From Nymphaea colorata (Eukaryota; Streptophyta; Magnoliopsida; Nymphaeales; Nymphaeaceae), in NCBI RefSeq assembly GCF_008831285.2, contig NC_045141.1, positions 22,040,742-22,104,741 on the forward strand: 64,000 nt of DNA, given 5' to 3'. Numbering within the stretch: position 1 is the stretch's first letter; each line of letters begins with the position of its first letter. A program made the translations under genes and the position numbers. The notes below the pieces were generated by a model. That model searched no databases, was not told where the DNA came from, and saw only the letters and a list, made by a program, of their open reading frames with translations. Positions 22,081 through 34,300 of this stretch are shown here, piece after piece.

Positions 22081-24339
22081 AGCGCAGCGTCCCTCCATTT
22101 TTTGCTGTCAAACACCATCCAGTCAGTTCGATCAAATTCTTAGGTATTTTTAAAATTCTGGCTCTGTAATAGACTTCGAATCTCAAACAAGTCGCGCATG
22201 AAACGCAACGCATGCACATACTGAATTTCATGACCCCAAATTTTTGATAGCTTTAAAACTGTTTAATTGACTTTAAATTCTCAAAAATCCAATTAATGTA
22301 TCAGATTTTTACCTTATTTTCAAACCTATAAATTTGAACCTTCTAAATTTCATTTGTGAACTGAAACTTCTAAAAGCCGGCCAGATGCTATAAATGGTGT
22401 ACACTCCCTCCGTATCTCAGTTGAATGTCATTGAAGATGCTGCAGGGGCAGCCAAATCTTGCGGTGTGATCCACGAATCAGAGCGCGATGCTTCACCAAG
22501 AGCCTTGTGATGCCTGAAAAGAACAAGCCATCTTTTATGAATGTGTCCAGACTCGCCTCTATACATTCGTGAAGGACAATGATATCACAGCACATGGATT
22601 TGACACAATAATGTGTTCCCTTTTGCTGCCTCCCTTTTCACCTCAAGCCACTTTACTTAAATCCAGTAGTCCCTGCCTTCTTCATCATCGGTCTGCACAT
22701 TATTTTGGATCATATAGTCCCAAAGCTGTTCTTTTGCTTTCAAAAGAGTTTGACGTCGGAGACCCAGACCGACCCAGTTGAACCTCTTTGAAAATTCAAT
22801 TGCAAGATCCAGTTGCCTGTCATTCCTACATCAGACCTGGGTGGGTGAATCAAAATGCCCCTCAGCCAAAAGATTCTAGTTCCATCACTGCATGAACCCT
22901 ACAGAAGGGGCTTTGGGATCTTTGAGGTTATGTGTTCTACCGAACACATGTTCCGAGCCGCTCGGGTGAGTGGGACCCACCAGCAGGAGGACTCATGGCA
23001 CGTAGGGGGGCGCAGGCATGTGTTCGGAATGAACAAGCAACTTGGTTTGGCTTGTGCACATGTATCCCTCTGCAACTCATAGCATCAGTCTTGTGCAAAG
23101 AGTGATGATCATTGTACATTTTAAATCACGATTGACAAAGCCAGCAACCCTAATTTATCGAACTCCTAAATAATTTCTTCTACTCTTTTTGTTTTATTGA
23201 GGAGGCGATGAGCTCTACTGCAAAGCCTTACTAGGACGATACCATGGGGATTGAGACGGTGGTGTTTGTTTGAGGTGGAACACACAATATAGTGTCTTCA
23301 ACTCCCTCATAGCCACAATGTCCTGTCGTCAAAGAGTCGTTTGGTAGCAGAAATGCTATGTACGTATCCCATATATTTGATCGAAAAATTGAAACAGATT
23401 TATGAAATTTAATGCATGATGTCTCACCCCAATAGCTGGTGACCAAACTTGTTTACCGGCCAGCTTTCAGTGAAGGTGGTATACTTGGTCCCCTCTTTAG
23501 CCGACTCACCCGAAGGAGAAATTAAAGCTTCTTTCTTTTCACCTGCTTCTTCTAGCAAAGTCAAAGAGGCGATCTCAACTTTCTCCTTCACATTGGTGGG
23601 TCCTGTGTTCCACAGTCATTTTGTCGACGGTTGGATCATCTTCATATCATAGAAAAATATGTGGCTATGTCCCTTTATGGGCGGCATGCATCATTTTGAG
23701 ATCAAAGCAAAGAGCTTAAGGAGGAAATATACACTCAACCGACGTATAGCTCTAAAGGGGATGGAGAGAGTTTGGCTCGCCTGGACCAGAGAGTTCTGGT
23801 TAGTTGAAGGACGTCACGGTACCATGAAATCCGTCTGCGTGATTAGAAACGCCCTTCAATCTATACAAGTTAATCGTGTAATTTCATAAGATTTCCTGGT
23901 ATGATTACTGGTCGAACAGGCGAATGGGATCTCCATTTCTCGGACGAAATACAAACTGAATCCGCTTAAGAAGTTTGTTGTACTTAACTTCATATTGTGC
24001 TCGATGGCCAAGAAGAAGTGCAGAAAAGTCATTGACGAATGCTGCCGTCGTCAAAGTAGATGAATGGTTCAGGAGTTCGTTTGGAGGACTAGTATATCCA
24101 ACTTACAATCGAGTTAGATATATTTCCTGACAGTCTGTCAGTTGTTCAACTCAAGTCGTAAAGGCCGTGGCCACTGCTCCCTGCGCTCAAAGCCTGGTGC
24201 TGATGCTCATAGAGCCCGAACTATAACTTCCATCTGACAGCGAAGCTCCCACTCTACTATTAAAGTCATAAAATCGATGCAATCAAATATGTGAATGACA
24301 AAAGGATTACCTGTGGCTTTGATTTTGAATTCAGTTCAA

Positions 24340-24635
24340 GAGTTTGAGGTTCAAAGGAGAAAAATTCAGCTGCTCTATCTTCATAGGAAACCGGATGTAA
24401 TGCAGCAGGCTGCCCATCTTAATTTATACAGCAATATTGGGAGATCCACATCAAGAAACTAACATGCTGGCACATGTCAAACGATTTTCATAACCAGTAT
24501 TTCCGGTTCTCATGTTACCAAATGCATATTGAAGTTCATCACCATTCTATACATTTAAAAACAGTGGCAGAGACAAGATTGTGTAAAGCGATTGCCCTAT
24601 TAACAAGGAGATGAAGGTTTTGCCAAAGAACCTAT
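24340..24635 (+). pseudogene. Copia RNase H fossil, unit B copy
   Basis: Collinear with 15700-15980. The SSSEA region has gained changes that destroy the reading frame, but the words CCGGTTCTCATGTTACCAAA and GCAGAGACAAGATTG align directly with units A and C. It lies just beyond the SDR 3' end on the opposite strand. Confidence 0.72.
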
Positions 24636-25008
24636 GCAATTTGCAAATCTAATAAAATTCAGATCACTGTTGCGCATATTTTTGATATTTCATTAAAGAA
24701 GAAGGAATACAAGTAGCCGGCTTTGGATTTGAACAGGCAGTTCTGCCCAGCTTTAGCTTGCGCAAGGAGAGACACAAAGAAATTAAATGGTGATTATTCA
24801 TGCTGAGGTTATTAATTTCCCCACTCTAAATTGTCCTTTCACAATAGTTTGCATTACCTCTGTGTCTCCAACAGAGTTAGACTCGATAACAATGTGAAAC
24901 CATACTGAACATGACATGCATTAACAACAAACGCCCGTGTTTATGAGTTATTACAGCCTATGAAACAGTACAGGCTAAGATTGTCAAAGGGACACACTAA
25001 ACCCTCCA

Positions 25009-27122
25009 TCAGGGAGTTACCCTGAATGAGTTACAAGCTGAATCAGAGACACTGAACCCTCCATCTACAACAAGGTTGTGTCCGCTGATGTACTTGGACT
25101 CATCACCAGCCAAATAGAGTGCAGCTTCTGCCACGTCATCTACCTTAAGAGATAGCCCTTTTAAGTTTGCAAACTGATCAGCCCAACTGTGAATCTCAGC
25201 TTCATCACGTCCCATCAAGCGGCTTGAGCCGGGTGTGAACATGACATATGGTGAAATGCAGTTCACTCGGATCCCATTCATGCCCAGTTCTGTGGCCAAA
25301 CTCTTGGTCAGTCCCACTACTGCATGCTTTGAGGTGCAATAGCCATGGCCACCAAGTCCAGCCATCAGTGAGGCACAGCTTGCCATCAGGATTATGCTGC
25401 CCTGCTTTGCTGGGATCATTATCCTTGCAGCATGCTTGGCAGCTAGAAACATACCAACTACATTCACATTCATGATTCCATCAAATTTGGATGCGTCATA
25501 GTCCACCAAACTAGGCATGGGATAGTTAGTTTCTGCAATGCCCACATTGCTGAACATAATATCAAGCCTCCCATGCACCTTGACTGCTGTATCAACGGCT
25601 CTGCGAATATCATCTTCCTTGGTCACATCACAGTGCACATACTCGGCGACGTGATCTTCTTTTGTACTCAATTCACTGCAAACATGCCGGCCAAGATCGT
25701 CCTGGATGTCAGCAATGAATACCTTGGCACCATGGCGATGGAAGAGCTTGGCTACAGCTAGGCCAATCCCACCGGCTGCACCAGTCACTATGGCTACTCT
25801 GCCTTTCAGCCTGAAGGTAGGAAAAAATCCAAATGCACTAGATTACTTGAAAAGAATGTACTTTTGAGGAGGAAAGCTTTTACATGAATCGTTCTGCTGG
25901 TACGTTTTCAAGTGGATCTAACATCTCCACCATCGATTTCATCTCTCCGATGACATCGTTGCGAGCATGAAATGAAATTGCGTCATATTGAATGTTGGCA
26001 CCAACAAGCAAAAAAAGAAACATCTAGAAGAGCATCTAAACTGTGAATTGGTTTCAATAACTTGAAATGGAATAGTTAGAGCTGATCAAAGTGGCGCTTT
26101 GAATTGGTTCAGCTCGCACCATGTTCATCACAACTCGATTGAACAAGTTAATGAGGTGAACATAAGCCTACTTGTCTGCTGCCCACAGAAATATATACTT
26201 TCGTTTATCAAATTAATGCCTTATTTGCCTTCTTTCCATTACCTTTATTTCAAGTTGTAGTCTCATCAACTCAAACCCCACTTGGATTTAAGATTAATTT
26301 GTCTTTATATGATCTCCTGTTCACTAAAAATACTCATATCACAACATCGAGCTCGATGATAACTTGAGTTCAAGCTCGCCACATTATATAACATCGAACA
26401 GTTCATGAGACAAGCTCAACAAGCTATATACATTGACTATCAAATGATTCAGGCTTGCTTCAAAATGAACGTCAAGATCAGGGTTTGACTTGATCTAAGA
26501 AAATAAAAAGGCAGTGTTGACCTAACCCCCCAAGCTTCAACCGATTCAGGCTTCCCTGCTTCTACTCCCTACCATATTTCTTATACATATGATCCGTGCA
26601 TTCTACTGTGCGCCAAGGCAAAATGAAATCGCCATTCATTATGGCGTAACAGATGGAATCAGCAAAAGTTTACTCATTAAACAACATATTCTGTGGGTCA
26701 CGATTTTTGAAGTAAAATCACGATACTGGAAGCCACCAAACTTTGATGCACTGTTGGAGTCGATATTTTCTGCCTCTAGTTTTCCTTTCAAGTCATCCGG
26801 GTGACGTGATTCAAACTTATCTCCGTCGACAGATGATGTACAAAACATTCATCCAAATTTGTACACACACAGAAACACGGACAGACCCAAAAATAGTTGT
26901 ATGTGTTTCGAATCACATCGTATTCTTACACACTGTTCTTTTTTCTTTCTTTTCAGCATCCTCTGCTCAACTTGATCAAACCCTTTCACCAGCCTTTCGC
27001 AACATTCCCATGATGAATAATGTTCAAACTAAATGTAATTCCTCAGTTGGCACGATGAGATTCTAAAGAACTTACCTTTGAACAAAAGGTGGAAGAACCG
27101 TGTTGCTCATCTCTGCCGACAT
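25009..27122 (-). CDS. Short-chain dehydrogenase/reductase, copy B
   Basis: Exon 1 is 27076-27122 (ATG at 27122), the intron 25811-27075, and exon 2 25009-25810, giving 282 residues with the phase kept. The intron ends with the acceptor CTACCTTCAG. The cofactor loop is the canonical TGAAGGIG at residues 25-32, with Asp50, N132, S160, Y173 and K177 in place and the C-terminal SGHNLVVDGGF. By family this is an NAD(P)-dependent alcohol or ketone oxidoreductase of plant secondary or hormone metabolism. Copy B lies in the unit free of retroelements and has a simple promoter: one TATAAAA box at 27188-27194, about 66 bases before the ATG. It is the best candidate for the ancestral-like, normally regulated copy. 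The substrate is unknown. Frames that begin at a GTG inside exon 2 are artefacts of ignoring the intron. Confidence 0.88.
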
Positions 27123-27187
27123 ATCAAGGGGCCTCGAGTCCCTTCCTCCTTGTCCTCCTCCTCCCCCTCTTCCTTCTCCTCCTCCTC

Positions 27188-27194
27188 TTTTATA
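27188..27194 (-). promoter_or_regulatory. TATA box of SDR copy B
   Basis: TATAAAA on the minus strand, 66-72 bases upstream of the ATG at 27122. A CT-rich tract (27140-27187) fills the space between. The same spacing is recovered in unit C when its inserted element is removed in thought, which supports the assignment. Confidence 0.6.
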
Positions 27195-30100
27195 CGTTAC
27201 ACCAGTGCACCAGCATTCAATTTTCTTTCGTTAATACCGATCTTTTTCTCGAGCACGGCATTAACGATTAATAGGTCAGAGGTGGGCAATTCGGTTCTAC
27301 TATTTAGAAAAATTGTCGGGACGCACCTGACTTGTAATTACTTTCTACAGTTTGCGTTTTTTGGATTGTTCTAGCATCTTAGCTTTTTTATTTTTAAAGT
27401 GCCATTACAGAAGAAAGGTGGTAAGTGAAGAGAGAGAGTTCTGGCGTACCAGCTCGGGATGAGGGTCGGTAGTCAGCCGGTCTTCGTTTGAATTGTAGAT
27501 ATACGTCAAACATCGTGTGCTCTAAAAAGGAAAGGAGAGACGGGGGCGCCACGGAAACATGGTGGAGTGAGCAAGAGTTTCCGCAGAATCTAGTACACCA
27601 AAATCAAATGCCATATAAAGACCACGCGTTAGTAGAAAAATCAGCGCTTATGGGACGTGGATCTCCCCCGCTCACCCGAAAGGTGGAGAGATTTGCACCA
27701 TTCCAAAAGCCCACCAACCAACTTGGAGGGAGAGGGAAATGTGAACTTGAGAAGGCATTTATTTAAAAAATATGTCTATACATCAATTCTCACTATTATC
27801 ATCATTATCTTCATCATGCATAGCACAAGGAGAAGTCAATGCAACAAAGTGGCATTATTTTAATGCCACCGACACCTCCGTTTTGTAGTAAAGTGTATTA
27901 GGTATTGGCTTCTGGTGCAATTTGTGACACGGTAGTCATTCTAGCCTTTTGATTTTTCATGTGCCATTGCAGAAACAAGGTGGAGAGAGAGAACTTTAGA
28001 GGTGCAACCGGTTGAGACAAGTGTTGGCAGACTAATGCCTCTTCTCAAAACCCGAAGGTTTTTCACTTGACCAACGATTGGTGGCTTGAAGATCACGGTG
28101 TGCTCCGGCTTATTGCAACTCCAACAGCCCACGGTTTCTCTACAACAACTTACGACAATCATAGGTGCAAGTGCATCAAACAGTTAGTCTTCATTTTGAA
28201 TGCTCAATATCAACATCTTGTGCCCCAAAAGATTGTAAGGAGAGGGGAGGTCACCAAAGACACACATGGTGGAGAGAGACTTTTTGACAAACTTGGTGCA
28301 AGATGAAGGTTGGTAAACTGCTAGTCTTCATTTTATGTGTTGGAGGTGTCAACAGCACATAAAGGAAAGAATCACTAACCTAATGAGTGGGCAGTGGGCA
28401 CCCTTTCGCTCTAAAAACAAGCAATGCATCATATGGGAATAAGGGGTTCTCTGTAGAACCATAGAATTGTGTCTCTACAAGACACGTTCTTACCCTCCCA
28501 CTCACCCCGGATTTACAACATTGAAAAAGCCAACCAACCCGGGTTGGGTGGAGAGACAGGGAGGTGTGAAATTGCGGAAGCATTTATTTAAAGATATAAA
28601 ATTTATTTCTTCATTTTTTCTTTATTGATGTTTTATTAAGAGTAGGATGGTTCTTTTAAATATGTTTTAGCACTCACTGTTCATCAGACATGTACCCATG
28701 TATTATTTGTTTATATAAGCTGAGCAGTTATGCAAATTACTCTACTCATTATATTCAGTCTTTAAATATCGTCTAAATTGACTATAACGCCATCGAATGC
28801 AGTCTACTGCATTGGCTTCTATGTTTCCTGATAGAGTAACTGGCATTAAATATGGCCACTAAGTTGTATTGGTTTGTTCACATTGTTCTTCTTCTTGTTA
28901 ATAGTCAATCATCAAATGAGAATCATCATTATGGTCATCGTGATTATATGGTAAAATTTGAAACTCCAATAGTTAGAGTGAGACAATATCGTTATAATAC
29001 CAGTTTCACATCATTTTTGGGTGAGTGAGGGAAACCCACTATCCGACAGAACCCAAGTTGTCATCTAACCTCAAAGTGCTGCCGTCACTGCACTTCAATT
29101 TGCATATTAATGACTTTTTTTTTTATAAAAATATGAAGGTGATGTTTCTAACACTTTAAAATAGAAACTAACTGCCTATCAACTACTGTTGCCTACAACC
29201 TGCAAAAGTAAATTTATACGCTTAAAACATAATTGAAGAAATTTTTATTTTTTGGGTGTACTTTTTTGCTTATAATTTTGAAAAAACAAACACCCTTTGC
29301 AATTTTTTTAATGAAAATTACCTTTTGACGAAACCTGCCAATTCGTAAATTCTCCTTTGATTAACTTAAGAAATAAAAGTTTTAAACTGCCATCCATCAT
29401 TAGATTACATTTTTATTGTTTTAGTTATTTTTCATTTGTCCAAATTAACGAGCATTTACTTCAAAAATTGTTGACAAGCTTTATGAAAACAAAAGTGCAA
29501 CCCTATGGGAAAAACTATAAAAGTTAACTTGCTAGAACTTATAAACAAAAAGTAGGAAAAAAATTATTTAATTTATAGACTTTTCAAAAGAAAGCCTTGA
29601 TAAGATTTCATATCAACTAGCGCAAAGAGTTCCAAAACAATTCCAGAATAACGCCAAGGAGAACTAAAGTCAATCCAATACAGTGGCTCCATTTAATGCC
29701 ACCACCATCAGCATGTTCTAGTGGAAAGCGCATTAAATGTTGGGTTCTGGTGCAATTTTTTATGTCACGTTGGTGACCATATATAATTAATGTTCAATAT
29801 TTTACGCACATATACATGAATACTTCAGAAATCATCTATTTTACACACACACACACACATATATATATACCGTCCAGTCAGTTCGATCAGTTCGATCAAA
29901 TTCTTAGGGATTTTTAAAATTCTGGCTCTGTATTAGACTTCGAAGGCTCAAATGTAGAAGTCTGAAAATAAGTCGCGCATGAACCACAACGCATGCACAT
30001 ACTGAATTTCATGACCCCAAATTGTTGATAGCTTAAAAACTGTTTAATTGGCTTTAAACTCTCAAAAAGTCCAATTAATGTATCGGATTTTTACCTTATT

Positions 30101-31023
30101 TTCAAAACTATAAATTTGAGCCTTCTAAATTTCATTTGTGAACTGAGACTTCTAAAAGCCGGCCAGATGCTATAAATGGTGCGGACCCCGTACTTCATGA
30201 CTCAAATAATATCCTGTGCTATGAATGTGTCCAGACTCGCCTCTATCCATTCGTGAAGGACAATGATATCACAGCACATGGATTTGACACAATAATGTGT
30301 TCCCTTTTGCTGCCCCCCTTCTCTCCTCAAGCCACTTTACTTCAATCCAGTAGTTCCTTCCTTCTTCATCACCGGACACTACGGATCATATTGTCCCAAA
30401 GCTGTTCTTTTGCTTTGAAAAGAGTTAGACGTCCGACGGGCCGAGACCAAGACCCAGTGGTGGAGCTACATTGTGGCTGGTGTGAGCCTTTTCGAAAATT
30501 GGTGCAAGATCCAGTTGCATGTGGTTCCTACATTAGACCTGGGTCACTGAATCAACATGCCCCTTAGCTAAAAAATTCTTGTTCCGTCACTGCATAAACC
30601 CTGCAGAAGCCGCTTTCGGATCTTTGAGGTTATGTGTTCTACCGAACACATGTTTCGAGCCGCTCGGGTGAGTGGGACCCACCAGCAGGAGGACTCATGG
30701 CACGTAGGGAGGCGCGGGCATGTGTTCGGAATGAACAAGCAACTTGGTTTGGCTTGTGCACATGTATCCCTCTGCAACTTCAAGTTGTACATACACTTAT
30801 AGCATCAGCCTTGTGCAAAGAGTGATGATCGTTTTACATTTTAAATCACGATTGACAAAGCCGGCAACCCTAATTTATCAAACTCTTAAATAATTTCTTC
30901 TATTCCTTTTGTTTTATTGAGGAGGCGATGAACTCTACTGCAAAGCCTTACTTGGACAAAACCAAGGGAATTGAGACGGTGGTGTTTGTTTGAGGTGGAA
31001 CACACAATATAGTGTCTTCAACT

Positions 31024-31394
31024 TATAGAAAAACAGAGTAGGAGCAGAGCAAACACAAAATATAACGTGGTTCAGCTTAAGAAAGCCTACGTCCACGGTG
31101 AGAAAACACGCCAAGAGAGTTCCTTTTCTTATTGATTAGTACAGATGGCGTGAAGGGTATATATAGCGTTAAGGATCTAAGCTATAAGGCAGTTTGCTAC
31201 TGCCTTTGTTACAAAAGATTTCTTCCTTGTCCTGCCAAGATTTGGTTTCCTTGTTTTCAGAATCTTCCCTTATCGCTGTGATAGTTGCAACAACATCGTT
31301 GCCATCTTTATTGCTAACCAAAAGATTAGGACGTTGGCTGTTATGTAACTGATCTTCTCTATCTGTGATGATCTCCTTTCCATAATTGCTAACA
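31024..31394 (-). repeat. 3' LTR of the first unit C copia element
   Basis: 371 bp, matching 35680-36050 except for G against A at the fifth base. A TATATATA motif near 31158-31165 is a likely core promoter on the minus strand. The polyprotein frame runs into this LTR and stops at 31169. Confidence 0.95.
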
Positions 31395-34300
31395 CTCCCC
31401 TTCAAACTAGGCCGTGGAACAAGGCCGAGTTTGTTTCGTAAGTTGTTGAAGACTTGCTTGGCTAGACTTTTGGTAAAGACGTCCGCAATCTGATTTTTGG
31501 AACAGATAAATTTTGTTGCAAGCTGTTTTTGAGCAACACGTTCTCGAACATAGTGAAAATCAATTTGAATGTGCTTGCTTCTTCCATGAGCTACAGGGTT
31601 TGCTGCCATAAAGAGGGAACTTTTATTATCACAATATAGCAAGGGAACCTTATCTATTCGAATCCCTATGTCTTTCATTAGGAACTGAACCCATGTAAGC
31701 TCTGCTGCTGTCGACGCCATGACTCGGTACTCAGCCTCAGCACTGGATCGAGAAACAGTATTTTGTTTCTTGGCACTCCAAGTAATGCAATTAGCACCAA
31801 GGTATATACAGAAACCGGTGGTTGAGCGTCTGGTATGGGAGCAACCTGCCCAATCTGAATCTGAAAAGGCATATATATCCAAGGTACTTTGCTTCAAAAT
31901 TTGAAGCCCAAAATGTAGAGTTCCTTTCACATAACGCAAAATACGTTTAACCATTTGAAAGTGAGAGTGTAACGGGGCATGCATAAATTGGCTGATGTAA
32001 TTGACGGCAAACGAGATGTCCGGACGAGTAAGACAAAGATACTGAAGTGAACCAACAACTTGCCTGTAGAAGGTAACATCATCAAAAGTCTTATCTTCTG
32101 CTTGTAGTTTATGTATTTTTGTACTCATAGGAGTATTACAAGGCTTAGAGTCTTCCATCTTAGCCTTTTCCAAAATATCCTTTGCATACTTTGTTTGACA
32201 AAGTATGAGGCCCTGATTTGTCCAAGCAACTTCAACGCCTAAAAAATAAGTTAGGCGACCAAGATCCTTAACAGGAAACTCACTGCAGAAAGTATCAACG
32301 AATTTTTGCAAGGCTAAAGAGCAGCTTCCCGTTAGAATCATATCATCAACATATATTAAAAGTATGAGAGTAACAGGTCCTTGATGCAAGGTGAACATGG
32401 AGGGATCGGCAAAACTGATAGAAAACCCATAATCAAGGAGAAAAGTACTTAACCTGGCATACCATGCTCGTGACGCCTGCTTCAAACCATATAAGGCTCG
32501 CTGTAATTTGCAGACATGATCAGGTTTGGATTCATCTATGTATCCAGGGGGTTGCCGCATGTACACGTCTTCACGAATCATCCCATGCAAGAAAGCATTT
32601 TTAATATCCAGCTGTCTAAGAGCCCATCCTTTAACAAGAGCAACAGTGATAACCATTCGAACCGTGGTTTGTCGCACAACCGGAGAAAAAGTCTCATGAA
32701 AATCTATACCCTCTTTTTGAGAGAATCCCCGAGCAACAAGTCTGGCCTTCAGTTTGTCTAGGGTCCCGTCGGATTTTAACTTGGTTTTAAACACCCATTT
32801 GGATCCAACCAAGTTCATCGTGTGGTCATAAGGAACTAAAACCCAAGTTCTATTTTCAATGAGAGCCTTCATCTCATCGTCCATAGCTTTCTTCCATCCA
32901 GCGTGATGCAAAGCTTGATTGACATTAGTGGGTTGTTTGGGAATGTTCTCATATAAGATATGAAGATTAGCATACCTTGGATTAGGTTTATATGTCCCCA
33001 CCATAGATCTGGTGGTCATGGTTCTCACAGGACTAGCGATAGAATCCATAGAAGTCTGAGTTGGAACATTTGCTTCAGGGCATGCAAGGTGGTCTGTCTC
33101 CAGTGGCACATTATTGACGTCCTCATGTTGATCCATATGAGTAGACCTATCTGAACTTATATGATTGACTGCTGGCTGTTCTTGGGCAGTGTCAAGAGGC
33201 GTTCCAGCACAAGACTGTATGAGAATGTCTTGAGAGTGGCCAGCATTTTGTTCATAAATAGTAGGCTGATCATCAACTACGGTGGATGGGGAATGTGCCA
33301 CTGATTTTTGACTGTGTGAATCATGCAACTCAGTCCATTCATCAAAAGAAATTAAATCCGGAGTTAGTCCATGTCCATCATATAATTTTGCAGGATTCTT
33401 ATATGGAAAATACTGTTCATCAAAGCAAACATGACGAGAAACAAAAATCTTCCCTGTCCCTGGATACATGCAGCGGTATCCTTTATGATGTATACTATAG
33501 CCAAGAAAGATACACGGAAGGGATCTGGGCTCAAGTTTATCCTTTGCATAATCCCTTAAGTATGGAAAGCAACGACAACCAAAAATGCGCAGGAAATCAT
33601 ATTTAGGTTGCCGACCAAAAAATTTCAGGTATGGCGAATCCATATTCAAGGAGGATGAAGGCAGACGATTTATGAGAAAAACTGCACTGCTGAATGCTTC
33701 GAACCAAAAACGTTTAGGAACTCCAGAATGAAAAAGCATAGTCAAGCCTAACTCAGTAATATTTCGATGTTTTCTTTCGGCCATGCCGTTTTGCTGTTTC
33801 GTATGAGCACAGGAAAATTGTTGTTTGATGCCAAGACTGCCCAAAAGTTGAGTAAATTTTGAACTAGTGTATTCTCCTCCCATGTCTGATTGAAAAATTT
33901 TTATTCTTGTATTGAACTGAGTTTCGACAAATGTACGAAAGTGATCAAAACAATAAAAAAATTCAGACTTGCATTTTAATGGATACAACCATGTAAATCG
34001 TGACCACTCGTCAATGAAAATAACATAATAGCGATACCCAAGATGCGACGCAATAGGTGCCGGTCCCCATAAGTCAGAATGAATTTTTCCAAAAACTTCC
34101 ATAGCACTATTATCTCTTTCAAGAAAAGGAAGTTTACATGCTTTTCCTAACTGACAACTGTGACAGATGGTAGATTGAGGAACTGAAGAACTGACGTCAA
34201 TTAAATTATTTTGATGAAGGTACTTGATGACGCCAAAATGCGGATGACCAAGCCTGGAGTGCCAAAAATCAGCAGAAACACGCCTAAATCTGGATGAAAA

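Larger units (their letters stand above)
22078..29830 (+). repeat. Tandem unit B of the SDR segment
   Basis: The second direct copy and the only one with no large insertion, so it is the best reference for the ancestral unit. It preserves the uninterrupted site for the first unit C element (GTCTTCAACTCCCTC near 23285-23300) and an uninterrupted CT-rich leader at 27140-27190, matching the site of the second unit C element. The order is leader block, foldback (22930), RNase H fossil (24340-24635), SDR gene, and a repetitive AT-rich tail to about 29830. Confidence 0.85.
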
